A DNA stretch of 64,000 nt. Source: Paenibacillus sp. A3. GTDB taxonomy: Bacteria > Bacillota > Bacilli > Paenibacillales > NBRC-103111. The stretch covers positions 1 through 64,000 of the forward strand of contig NZ_JTHN01000047.1 of the NCBI RefSeq assembly GCF_001399685.1, in the 5' to 3' direction. Below the pieces are notes generated by a model, which made no database searches, was not told the origin of the DNA, and saw nothing but the letters and a program-made list of their open reading frames with translations. Positions 36,725-45,134 of the stretch are shown piece after piece (positions within the stretch are counted from its first letter, which is position 1; each line of letters starts with the position of its first letter). The position numbers were made by a program, and so were the translations under genes.

Positions 36725-37774
36725 CTAGGAGTCCCAACTGAACGAATAGTCAGCCGCCTCCAGCTGGCGTTCGTGATAGTCCTTATTCCACTTCACGTTG
36801 GCCGGCTCGCAGCCGGTGCATACTTGCGGAGCCACCTGCGAGAAGCTTTGCCGGTTGCTCGCGAACTGCGACTCGTTCCAGATATCCTTGAACGGCCTCT
36901 CGAACACGCCTTCGACGCTGAGCGGCTTCCCTTTCCGATGGGGAAGACATTGACATGCGGTCATGCTGCCGTTCTTGGCGTCGATATAGGAGACGTACAG
37001 CGGGACGAAGCACTTGCTGTACGTTAGCGCCTTGCCCTTGGAACAGCCTTCGATCTCTTCCTCGGACGTGCCGAAAATAAACGGGTTGACCGCATTCAAC
37101 CGGACACGGCTGGTTTGCAGCCTATCCTGGATACGGGCCGCCACCACGTTATACTGCTTGATTTCGTCCGGGGTTAAATACATGCCTTTGACATCCTTGA
37201 TCGGATTCAGCCGCCACAAATCGACGCCGATCTCGTCGAGCAGCGGAATGAATTCGTCGAGATGATCGTACGTCCGGTTCGAGACGATGCTGTTCACAAC
37301 CAGCTTCAAGCCGCCTTTCTCCCGGTCGCGCAGCCGGTCGATTTCCGCCAAGCCCTCCACAGCATCCTCGAACAAACGGGGCGTGCCCCGGAGCGTATTG
37401 TGGATTTCCGCCCGAGGGGAATCCAGCGAGCAAACGATGCCGGTAATGCCGGCATCCACTAGCTCAGCCGCATAGTGCTTCAGCCGAGAGCCGTTCGTAA
37501 TCGTGCTGACCCTGAGCCCAAGCGAGCGGATGAAGCGAATCGCCTCCATTAAATCGTCGTGCAGCGTCGGCTCGCCGCCGGTAAAGCGGATTTCTTCCGT
37601 ATCCAGCTCGGCCAGCTCCGTCGCCAGCTGCTTCAGCTTCTCCAAGGGCAGCCGGTAAATGTCCGTCGACCCGGCGAACCGGCACATCTTGCATTTGGCG
37701 TTGCACGCTTCCAGGATACGGATATAAGCGATTTTGGGGCTTCTGGGAACGGCGGAGACACAAGTGTTCATCAT
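36725..37774 (-). CDS. radical SAM enzyme with SPASM/twitch-like C-terminus
   Basis: This is a 349-aa protein from ATG 37774, which overlaps the previous stop as ATGA and has AAAGGAGG 7 bases upstream. The radical SAM cluster motif CxxxCxxC (CNAKCKMC) is near residue 25, and GGEP (FTGGEP) near residue 68. Later cysteines (CSKG, CFVP, CQC, CTGC) fit an auxiliary cluster in a twitch/SPASM domain. It could act on a sugar, as BlsE does on cytosylglucuronate, or on a peptide-like substrate. There is no precursor peptide nearby, which favours a small molecule. Confidence 0.9.
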   Translation of the reverse strand: MMNTCVSAVPRSPKIAYIRILEACNAKCKMCRFAGSTDIYRLPLEKLKQLATELAELDTEEIRFTGGEPTLHDDLMEAIRFIRSLGLRVSTITNGSRLKHYAAELVDAGITGIVCSLDSPRAEIHNTLRGTPRLFEDAVEGLAEIDRLRDREKGGLKLVVNSIVSNRTYDHLDEFIPLLDEIGVDLWRLNPIKDVKGMYLTPDEIKQYNVVAARIQDRLQTSRVRLNAVNPFIFGTSEEEIEGCSKGKALTYSKCFVPLYVSYIDAKNGSMTACQCLPHRKGKPLSVEGVFERPFKDIWNESQFASNRQSFSQVAPQVCTGCEPANVKWNKDYHERQLEAADYSFSWDS

Positions 37775-38823
37775 AACCATACCTCCTTTACATCCTGATA
37801 CGTGTGTTGCTTGTACGCTCTTGCAAACATGCCGTTGACCATCGTTAAGAATCTCGACGCTTGAGCGTGTACGTCCGTCTGTGTCGCGGGTTCCCGTTCC
37901 GTGTGCCAATGGGAGAGATAAGAAACGAGAAGGTCGTCGCAGAGGCCGAGCTTGCTCAACAAGACGGGCAGAGGCTCGGAGACGTACAGCTTATCCTTTT
38001 CCTCTCCATGGTCCATCCTTGCCCCGGCGATGTTCGGGCATTCCGGATGAGCGATCATCGCCGGCGCCTTCATACTCAACCGCTCCGTCAATTTCCCCGC
38101 CACCGCGACGGCGCGCGCCTGATTCACATTTTCCGCGCTGATGACGGACGGGTCGGCCAGCCCCGTAACATACTCCGAAAAGGCCGGCAGGTAAAGCATT
38201 AAAGACCTCTTAAACGCCGTGACGTACCTTTCGTAAAGCGGATGTTCCCGGGGGAACAAAGACGAGCCGTCCGGGGCGTATAACCCGCAAATGTCCTCCG
38301 TGCCGATCAGAGCTCCGTACCGGTCCGCCAGATCGTCCACCACCGCTTCCACCTCCGGCTCCGACGTACAGGTAAAATGCAGGCGTTCGAGCGGAAACCC
38401 GATGGACAGCGCATAATAGCGGACAAAATGATGGAGCACACCCACCATAACCGACCAATGCTCGTCATCCAGCGGCGACTTGCCGTCTCCGGCCAGGATG
38501 GACAGCTGCTCGATCTCGATCAGGAGCACGCAAGGGAGGTTCAGGCACTTGGCCGCACGGATCGGCGCGATGAGGTCGATGCAATCCTTGACCGTGACGC
38601 TGCGCGCCTGCCCGTGGGTAAAGACGAGGCACGGCCCCCCGAGCACCACCGAATGGGACTGCACTCCTTCGCGAAGCAGCGTCTCCGATACGCCAAACGT
38701 GCCCTTCCATACATCGCAGGATGCCGGCTCCGGCGGCCAGCCCTGCCTATTGGCGGATAACCCGTAGCGCTGCCTGAACTGTTCCGCCGTCAACCGGTAA
38801 ACCTTCTCGATCAGCGCATCCAT
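37771..38823 (-). CDS. unknown protein, faintly aminoacyl-tRNA-synthetase-like
   Basis: This 350-aa protein has AAGGGGG 10 bases before the ATG. I do not recognise it firmly. A central stretch (IRAAKCLNLPCVLLI, then a helical segment ending LERLHF) has the rhythm of archaeal-type Trp/Tyr-tRNA synthetases after the HIGH motif, and THGQ lies where HIGH would be, but no KMSKS is visible. A class I synthetase-derived enzyme is a guess. Another option is an unrelated Rossmann-like protein. Coupling to the radical SAM gene ties it to the pathway. Confidence 0.7.
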   Translation of the reverse strand: MDALIEKVYRLTAEQFRQRYGLSANRQGWPPEPASCDVWKGTFGVSETLLREGVQSHSVVLGGPCLVFTHGQARSVTVKDCIDLIAPIRAAKCLNLPCVLLIEIEQLSILAGDGKSPLDDEHWSVMVGVLHHFVRYYALSIGFPLERLHFTCTSEPEVEAVVDDLADRYGALIGTEDICGLYAPDGSSLFPREHPLYERYVTAFKRSLMLYLPAFSEYVTGLADPSVISAENVNQARAVAVAGKLTERLSMKAPAMIAHPECPNIAGARMDHGEEKDKLYVSEPLPVLLSKLGLCDDLLVSYLSHWHTEREPATQTDVHAQASRFLTMVNGMFARAYKQHTYQDVKEVWL

Positions 38824-38860
38824 CTGTCATGCCCCCTTATACAAACGGCGTCGTCAACCC

Positions 38861-39670
38861 TCAAATAAACCAGTCCAGCAGCTGATAAAATTGGATCTTC
38901 TCCCGATCCGGCCGGCTTATCCCGTAGCGCTCGAAAAATACGGGCACCCACGCTTCGCCGTAATTGTAGACGATGCTCTTGGCGGCAATCGCCAAATCCT
39001 GGTACTTGTCGGAAACGCCGCCGTTGCCCCAATCGACGAACCCGCGAAGCTCGCCGTCCTGCACGATCATGTTGGTGAGGCTGTAGTCGCCATGGGTAAA
39101 CACGATCTCTTCTTGAATGGTCTCGCTCGTTTTCACCAAGGTTTCGTATAAGACGTCGACGTTATCGACCTCGTATCGGTCAAGAATGTCCGCGACGATC
39201 AAATTGTCCGCCATATTCCGGCGCGCTTTGTCCATCTGCCGGGCCAGCCGGTTGTCGAAAGGGCAGCTTCCGGCAGGCACGCTGTGAATTTGGCGCAGTC
39301 CTGTCGCATACAAGCCGATCACCCGCTCCGTATTCTCCGGCGATCCGGGGGCCCCGGCGCTGATCGGGTTATCACCTTCCAGCGCTGCGGTAATTAAATA
39401 TTCAAACGACCGTTCCTTCGCATAATGAACGACTTGCGGCACGGGCAGCTTGCCCTGCAGCCAGACAAGCCGGTCTTTCTCGGCTTCCAGCGAGATCGCC
39501 GGGGTGAGCGGGTTGCATTTGAGATACACGCCGCCGTTCCCGCGTTTGTCCTTGATAAAGAAAACCTTGGACACGGAATGCCCGATCTTCAGTTCGTTCA
39601 CCTCCTGAAAATCCATGCGTTCCGTTACATGCGGAGGCGCGCTATCCCTGATTGCCGATATCCAGTCCAT
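38861..39670 (-). CDS. APH(3')-like small-molecule phosphotransferase
   Basis: This 269-aa protein has the usual APH length. The catalytic loop is HGDYSLTNMI (HGDxxxxN) near residue 190, and the metal-binding segment is GFVDWGNGGVSDKYQDLA, close to the APH(3') pattern. The N-lobe Lys is in GGVYLKCN. It phosphorylates a hydroxyl, most likely on a sugar, using ATP. GGGAGG precedes the ATG. It overlaps the phosphatase gene by 29 bp. In a producer this is a typical self-resistance enzyme, but it could also be biosynthetic. Confidence 0.88.
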   Translation of the reverse strand: MDWISAIRDSAPPHVTERMDFQEVNELKIGHSVSKVFFIKDKRGNGGVYLKCNPLTPAISLEAEKDRLVWLQGKLPVPQVVHYAKERSFEYLITAALEGDNPISAGAPGSPENTERVIGLYATGLRQIHSVPAGSCPFDNRLARQMDKARRNMADNLIVADILDRYEVDNVDVLYETLVKTSETIQEEIVFTHGDYSLTNMIVQDGELRGFVDWGNGGVSDKYQDLAIAAKSIVYNYGEAWVPVFFERYGISRPDREKIQFYQLLDWFI

Positions 39671-40523
39671 TATGTGGCCTCCCTGGGTTCGTCGTCATTT
39701 GATTCGCAATTCGTTCCAGCAGCTCTTCCATATCATGCTCGCAATAGGCGTCCGCGAGAGCAATCAGCTTTTCCTTGGCCTGATTCACCGCTACGCTCAG
39801 ACCGGAAATTTCGAACATCTCGCAGTCGTTTTCCTCATCGCCGAATACGAGGCATCCGCCGGGACTGTCCCCGAACGCCCCGCATAAAGCCTGCAGTCCG
39901 ACCGCCTTCGTGATGCCCCCCTGCTTCACTTCATACCAGTCGGTCGTTCTCTGCTTCTCGACGATCAGGGAAGGCGACACCTCGGGCATGATCTTCTCAA
40001 GATGTTCGAGCATATCCGTCTGACCGGGCATAAGCACGATCGTGACCGGCGGAGCCGGGGGCAACTCGCCGCCAACGACCTGCACGGCCTCCCGGCCGAT
40101 CTTCCAATCCTCGGCATACAAGCACGCGCCGGTTTCCGTTGTGGCGTAGGCGGACTCCCCCTGTTCGAAAATTATATCCCCGGAACTGCCGCAAGCCTCC
40201 AGAACGAGCCGGACATCCCGCATGTCGATCGCAGCTTCGTATAAGCTGCATCCTTGCCCGTAATCGTAAACGGTTCTTCCGTTGAAGCAAATGACGGGGC
40301 AGTTCATTCGCAGCCCGTTCTTCCGCAGGAAGCGCCTGACCGACAGAACGGTTCGCGCCGTAGCCAAGCTGACGGGAACGAGCTCCGTCAACCGGTTAAA
40401 CAGCTCGATCATGCTCGGCTTCATCGGAATCCCCGGCAGCTTCAGCGTGCCGTCAATGTCAAAGACAATCCGCTTGACGCCATCCAGATTATGGATGATA
40501 CGTTCTTTGCTCATAGTTCTCAT
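39642..40523 (-). CDS. HAD-superfamily hydrolase, Cof type
   Basis: This 293-aa protein has motif I DIDGTL near residue 20 (nucleophile Asp and acid Asp), motif II as LATAR, motif III Lys in GGITKAVGL, and motif IV GDEENDCEM. It has a type IIB cap, as in sugar-phosphate phosphatases. AGGAG precedes the ATG. It overlaps the APH-like gene downstream and the HprK-like gene upstream, so kinase and phosphatase are made together. It could remove a phosphate added to an intermediate. Confidence 0.9.
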   Translation of the reverse strand: MRTMSKERIIHNLDGVKRIVFDIDGTLKLPGIPMKPSMIELFNRLTELVPVSLATARTVLSVRRFLRKNGLRMNCPVICFNGRTVYDYGQGCSLYEAAIDMRDVRLVLEACGSSGDIIFEQGESAYATTETGACLYAEDWKIGREAVQVVGGELPPAPPVTIVLMPGQTDMLEHLEKIMPEVSPSLIVEKQRTTDWYEVKQGGITKAVGLQALCGAFGDSPGGCLVFGDEENDCEMFEISGLSVAVNQAKEKLIALADAYCEHDMEELLERIANQMTTNPGRPHNGLDIGNQG

Positions 40524-41619
40524 CGAAAACCAGCTCCTGCGCCAGATTCAGCAGCCTTTCCCGGCTGCCTCCGCCCGTCAATTTCATAAACCGCAATCCG
40601 GCGGTGCCGAGCAGCGTATCCTCCGCTTTCCTCTCGCTATGACTGGGGATGCCGATCCAATTCGGATAATTCGGGTCCACCGGCGTGTACAGGGAGGATC
40701 TCAGCTCGCGGACAATATCCTCCCGCCGGTGCAGCGGTTGAACCTGAAAATCCGGCATATCGGGAACATACTGCTTAAAAATGACCAAATGCAACGGAAC
40801 TTCCCTGGCAACCGGCACACGCCATGACGACAGGCGCTGTAGCGGAATTTCGTACTTTTCCCCGTTCCATAAGGTGGGGTCTTGATGGACGAATGCCTGT
40901 AAGCCGGGGTAGTCGGCAACAGTTTCCGCCTTGAGGCGAATCTCCGAAGGCCACCCGCTAATCCGGATGTCCCGCCCGTCCTTCCAGAAAAAAGTCCGGT
41001 CCGGACCGACGCACGCCGCTCCCGCGTTCATAAGCCATTCCATCAGAAGCGTCGATTTGCCGGCCCCCTTCTCCCCTATAATCGCCACCCCCTTATCCTT
41101 GACCCGCAGCGAGGAGGCATGAAGGACGAAGCCGCCTCGCCGCTCCAATTCTGACCGCAAAATGCTGCGGATCGTCGCGCTTGCGTCCAGAATGAGCGAG
41201 CTGTCCGGCTTCCTGCCTATCGCTGCCGCCAGCTTCCGGCCGTTGTCGACGGCGATCAGATTGCCGCTCTCCGCATTGGCGACGTAACGGACGGCTGCAT
41301 CCTCCACTACCTTTCCCCTCAACGTCCGGTAACCTGAGCTCTGCGCGATGACCGTTTCTCCTTCAGCTGCCTGCGCAAACCGTTCGAAGTCCCAGGCGTC
41401 GCTGACCATAGCCGCAAAGCGCCAGCCGCCGGGCGGCAGCTCGGCCCCGCTTTCCCCGCCGAAAGTGGGCGACAGCACGCCGTGTATCTCCTGAAAAAGC
41501 TCAGGAATCGAACAAAGCAGCCGCACAGTGCAAGCCCCGAGCCGATAATCCGCCGAATGGGCCGGATGCTCCGAGCTCCCGCATTGTTCGAGAAGCGAAG
41601 CCAATTCCCTTCGATCCAT
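40489..41619 (-). CDS. HprK-like kinase
   Basis: This is a 376-aa protein from ATG 41619 (AAAGGA upstream; a GTG 17 codons earlier is possible). The C-terminal half is HPr-kinase-like: LHASSLRV, P-loop GEKGAGKSTL near residue 190, and FKQYVP later. The N-terminal half has no named domain. HprK-like proteins of this shape usually occur in lasso-peptide or exosortase clusters and phosphorylate a Ser or other hydroxyl. No precursor peptide is present here, so a small-molecule or amino-acid substrate is likely. Confidence 0.8.
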   Translation of the reverse strand: MDRRELASLLEQCGSSEHPAHSADYRLGACTVRLLCSIPELFQEIHGVLSPTFGGESGAELPPGGWRFAAMVSDAWDFERFAQAAEGETVIAQSSGYRTLRGKVVEDAAVRYVANAESGNLIAVDNGRKLAAAIGRKPDSSLILDASATIRSILRSELERRGGFVLHASSLRVKDKGVAIIGEKGAGKSTLLMEWLMNAGAACVGPDRTFFWKDGRDIRISGWPSEIRLKAETVADYPGLQAFVHQDPTLWNGEKYEIPLQRLSSWRVPVAREVPLHLVIFKQYVPDMPDFQVQPLHRREDIVRELRSSLYTPVDPNYPNWIGIPSHSERKAEDTLLGTAGLRFMKLTGGGSRERLLNLAQELVFDENYEQRTYHP

Positions 41620-41676
41620 GGAACACCGTCCTTTCGATCCATTCCATTGAATACCTTTCCGTCTTTTCACCGACTT

Positions 41677-43350
41677 CTAGGCGACAATCTGCTTGTACCA
41701 GCGCTCGAACGAAAGCAGCTTCCACAGGTCGGCGGCCGCCGAAGCTTCCTGTTCCTGCACGAACAACTGCCGCACGGCCTCCCGGTCCAGCCACTCGCCC
41801 GCCAGCGCGCCTTCCATCATTTCCTCATAGAAAGAATGGCGGATTTCGAGCAGCCAGGCTTCATGCGAAAAGAAGGTGTCGAAGCCGAACTTTCGGTCGA
41901 AGAGAGCTTCGTGGGGCAGCTCCCCGGCCAAGCCGAATTTGGGAATCGCCTTCGGCTGTCCCTCTGCGATTTTCAGCTCGAACGGAATCGCATTGGCGAA
42001 CTCGATCATGTCCGGGCTGAGAAACGGGCTGCGGATGCGCTTGCCGTATTTTCTGCCTGACCCGTGCGCCACGGAAACGTTATCGCAGTGCCCTTCATAG
42101 AACACCTCCAGGAAGGAGACCCGGTCGATCGCCTCGCAGTCCCGGTACGGATCGAGCCGTTCAACCAAATAGAGCTCCTCCGGATCGTGCTCCGCCGCCC
42201 AATGCCTGAAATGCTCCGCATACAGGCCCATGCTTTTCCGCTCGTTTTCCCGCAGGCCGTGGCTCCCTCTGCTGCGCGCGAACCGGGGCACCAAGGTTGA
42301 CGTTCCGTCTTGCGGCCGCTGGTACCGCAAGTATCCCGCAAACAGCTCGTCTCCCCCGTGACCCGCGAGGATAACGGACGAAGGGTCGGGGAAGCTTTTG
42401 CATAAATAATCGTTATGCAGCGTGATCAACTTGCCGCAGGGCAAATCGTAGCTGGCCGCAATTTCGCTAATGTCCGCATCGGTCGGAGGCTGATAATGCA
42501 CGGTAAGCATCGGAACCTTCAAGTAATCCGCCACTAGCCGTGCGCGGTAAAGATTCAAATCCTCGCCGCCCTTGGAGGCGTAGGTCAGGCAAACCGGCTG
42601 GACCGGAACGCCGTTCTGCACGCAGGTCAACAAAATGCCGCTGGAGTCGACCCCTCCCGAAAAGGCAATGCCGGTGACTCGCCCGTTGTCGCGCAAGCGC
42701 AGCACCGAATCCTTCAGGATGCTTTTAAAGGTTTCGTAGAGCTCCGGCATATGCCGCTTCTCGTACGTTTTATGGTAGCTGGGCGTCCAGTATCTCCACG
42801 CGCGCTGTTCCGTGGCATTGGCGCGGTAGGCCTGCCCGTACTCCAGCACGGAAATGCCTTGAAAAGGCGTGCGTCCGCCCAATGGCGTCCCGTAGATCAT
42901 GTATTGATCGATAGCGTACTTGTCGAACGCCGGTATTCCGCCATGCTTCAACAGCGGTTTCAGCCGGTTGGAAAACCAAAGCTCACCCGGCTGATCTTCC
43001 CTGACGAACAGCGGTTGCTCCCCCAGCTTGTCTGTCGCCAGCAGCAGCTCGCGCTTCCGCCGGTCATAGATCACCAGCGCAAACGTCCCGTCCAACCGGG
43101 AAATCATCCCGCTTCCTTCGCGCCGGTAAAGCTCCTTCACAAGCTCTTCCGCAGAAGCGGAACGGACACCGGACGCAACGGCCAACGAACCGGCATTGTA
43201 GAGCTCCCCGGCAAACATCACGAAAGCCTCATCCTCGGGCGCTTCGGCGGAAACGGAACGCGCGCCTTGCACTTGACGGTCGTCCAGCGTATAAATCGTA
43301 AGCTGCGGTTCGCCGTGCGCTTTCACCCATCTGCCCAAAAAACATTTCAT
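41677..43350 (-). CDS. asparagine-synthetase-like amide-forming enzyme
   Basis: This is a 557-aa protein from ATG 43350 (GGAGG 7 bases upstream). The C-terminal synthetase domain is intact: PPi loop SGGVDSSGIL near residue 245, HGGDELFAGY, and GSGRKYGKRIRSPFLSP. The N-terminal glutaminase-like domain is short and starts MKC, so the catalytic Cys is not at position 2; glutamine hydrolysis is doubtful. It activates a carboxylate with ATP and joins it to ammonia or an amine. A uronamide or a peptide-like amide is a reasonable product. It is also similar in build to lasso cyclases. Confidence 0.88.
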   Translation of the reverse strand: MKCFLGRWVKAHGEPQLTIYTLDDRQVQGARSVSAEAPEDEAFVMFAGELYNAGSLAVASGVRSASAEELVKELYRREGSGMISRLDGTFALVIYDRRKRELLLATDKLGEQPLFVREDQPGELWFSNRLKPLLKHGGIPAFDKYAIDQYMIYGTPLGGRTPFQGISVLEYGQAYRANATEQRAWRYWTPSYHKTYEKRHMPELYETFKSILKDSVLRLRDNGRVTGIAFSGGVDSSGILLTCVQNGVPVQPVCLTYASKGGEDLNLYRARLVADYLKVPMLTVHYQPPTDADISEIAASYDLPCGKLITLHNDYLCKSFPDPSSVILAGHGGDELFAGYLRYQRPQDGTSTLVPRFARSRGSHGLRENERKSMGLYAEHFRHWAAEHDPEELYLVERLDPYRDCEAIDRVSFLEVFYEGHCDNVSVAHGSGRKYGKRIRSPFLSPDMIEFANAIPFELKIAEGQPKAIPKFGLAGELPHEALFDRKFGFDTFFSHEAWLLEIRHSFYEEMMEGALAGEWLDREAVRQLFVQEQEASAAADLWKLLSFERWYKQIVA

Positions 43351-43392
43351 TGCCACACCTCCGAAGATCAAGCTTGGCGGCCTGCCGTGTGC

Positions 43393-44568
43393 TTATTTGT
43401 AATTGAAAAACTGCTTATCGTTGACGCCGGAGCTGATATTGACCAGAATGACTTTCCCCTTGCTGCTTTTGGCTTTATGAATCACGCCCGCCAGCTGATA
43501 CCCCGTTTCCAACGCGACGGATACGCCCTGAGATTGGTAGAACCGTTCCGCCGCTTCTTTCGCTTCCGCCGGGGTGAAGGTTTTGGCCTCAATGATGCCC
43601 TTGGAATGAAAATGGGCGACGGCCGGAGCTACGATTGTAGACCCCAAGCCTCCGATATAAGTGCTGTCGTTCAGCCCCTTGAGCCCGTAAGTTTTGACCA
43701 ACGGATAATAATCCTGGCTGTCGATCGAATAATAGCCCATTTCGCCTTGGGTCAAAATCGGGCACGGCTCCGCCTCCGAGGAGAAAACCTCCACTTCCTT
43801 GCCGTGCTCCAGACGGTCCGCCAGAAAAGCGGACGCCGTCCCGAGAATGTTGGCCCCGCCTCCGCAGCTTCCCACCACAATGTCGGGATATTTCCCTAAA
43901 GCGGCAAGCTGCTTCTTCGCTTCGAGCCCGATGACGGTTTGCGGGATGACAAAATAGCCGTACACGCTGCCGAAAATATAGATCGAATCTTCCATCTTTT
44001 TCGTATATTCGATCGCCGAATCGGCCGACAACGTCAGCAGATCCTGATGATACTGGTCCAATTTGACAACGATAACCTCCGCGCCGGCATTTTCCATCTG
44101 CAGCTTCCGGTCCGGCCGGACGTTGTTGCTTTCTTCGTCAATGAAACAAAGGAGGCGGATGCCAAAATGCTTTGCCGCCTGCGCCAGAGCGATTCCCCAG
44201 TTTCCGGTCGTTTCGGTCGTGATCGTTTTTACGCCGTCCTTATGGCACATGTAGGAAATCAAATACGCGCTGTTGGCCTTATGATTCCCGGAATGGGTCG
44301 CCCCTTCGTCTTTGATGTAGATTTCGCAGTCCGTTTCGATCGCCTGCTCGAATTTTTCCGCCCGGAACAACGGGGTCGGACGATAGCGCGAATAAACCTC
44401 CTTCACTTGTTCGGGAATCGGAATCAGCTTGTCTCTGGACATTTCCAGACGGGCCAGCGAAGGCGGAAACACCCCAAGCAAATCGTTTTCGGTTAACGCT
44501 TCCTTGCTCTGTTGACGGTACATCCCATAATCGAAAAAGGCATTGATATTTAAAAAATGGTTGATCAT
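43393..44568 (-). CDS. TrpB2-like PLP enzyme (fold type II)
   Basis: This is a 391-aa protein. ATG 44568 overlaps the preceding stop as ATGA and has GGAGGG upstream. The PLP Lys lies in THSGNHKANSAY near residue 98, the phosphate loop is GSCGGGANI, and the YRPTPLFRAE entry motif is that of TrpB2. No TrpA is nearby. Such enzymes do beta-replacement or elimination on serine-like substrates, so it may make a non-protein amino acid for the pathway (for example from O-phosphoserine). Tryptophan synthesis cannot be excluded. Confidence 0.88.
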   Translation of the reverse strand: MINHFLNINAFFDYGMYRQQSKEALTENDLLGVFPPSLARLEMSRDKLIPIPEQVKEVYSRYRPTPLFRAEKFEQAIETDCEIYIKDEGATHSGNHKANSAYLISYMCHKDGVKTITTETTGNWGIALAQAAKHFGIRLLCFIDEESNNVRPDRKLQMENAGAEVIVVKLDQYHQDLLTLSADSAIEYTKKMEDSIYIFGSVYGYFVIPQTVIGLEAKKQLAALGKYPDIVVGSCGGGANILGTASAFLADRLEHGKEVEVFSSEAEPCPILTQGEMGYYSIDSQDYYPLVKTYGLKGLNDSTYIGGLGSTIVAPAVAHFHSKGIIEAKTFTPAEAKEAAERFYQSQGVSVALETGYQLAGVIHKAKSSKGKVILVNISSGVNDKQFFNYK

Positions 44569-45083
44569 AAACTCCCTCCTACCGCACGATTCTCCGTGGT
44601 TTTGCCGCTTTTTTTCACCGTGCGGAACACATGATCCCATAAGGTGATGAAAAAGGAATAATTCCAGCGCTGCACCCGATGATGCTGCAGATGATATTGA
44701 CCGATGGCAAAAATCCGCGTAACCACCCCTTTGATTTTAGGATTGTGATCCAGCACGTTGCTTGAGAAAAACACCTCGTAGAAATAGTGAAAAATCAATA
44801 GCGTCATACCGGGCACCGGATCGATGATCGCGATAATGACGACCGGCAGCGTTAACGAAATCCAGACGTCCAACGAAGCCTTCCAGCTTCCGAACCAGAA
44901 AAAGAAGCTGCCCAAGGAAGGCGCGTAAGACTCGCCGTACTGGACCTTGTGATGCGCTTGATGAATTTTGAACAAAAAGTTTCTTTTATGCGGAATGTGG
45001 GCAATCCGGTGAATCCAGTACGAGCACAGCGTCCAGATCATGAAATAAATGATGAGACTGAACACAAAACCGAGGTAGCTCAT
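44565..45083 (-). CDS. fatty-acid-hydroxylase/sterol-desaturase-family protein
   Basis: This 172-aa integral membrane protein has three to four hydrophobic segments. The di-iron histidine boxes are HRIAH, HQAHH and HLQHH, as in the fatty acid hydroxylase superfamily, but the protein is shorter than most members. It would hydroxylate or desaturate a substrate at the membrane. Its stop overlaps the next ATG. It is unusual in such a cluster and suggests an acyl chain or a hydroxylated carbon in the product. Confidence 0.85.
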   Translation of the reverse strand: MSYLGFVFSLIIYFMIWTLCSYWIHRIAHIPHKRNFLFKIHQAHHKVQYGESYAPSLGSFFFWFGSWKASLDVWISLTLPVVIIAIIDPVPGMTLLIFHYFYEVFFSSNVLDHNPKIKGVVTRIFAIGQYHLQHHRVQRWNYSFFITLWDHVFRTVKKSGKTTENRAVGGSL

Positions 45084-45134
45084 GACGTATCACCCCCTTT
45101 CCCGTGACCGCAATGAACTTCCCGTAGGGCCGGT

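Noticed and set aside
40489-41619. Genuine HPr kinase/phosphorylase
   Set aside because: It is inside a biosynthetic operon, has an unrelated N-terminal half, and no other PTS gene is nearby.
40489-43350. Lasso-peptide locus (AsnB-like cyclase plus HprK-like kinase)
   Set aside because: No precursor peptide fits in the short gaps beside these genes, and there is no PqqD-like recognition protein or transglutaminase-like peptidase in the operon.
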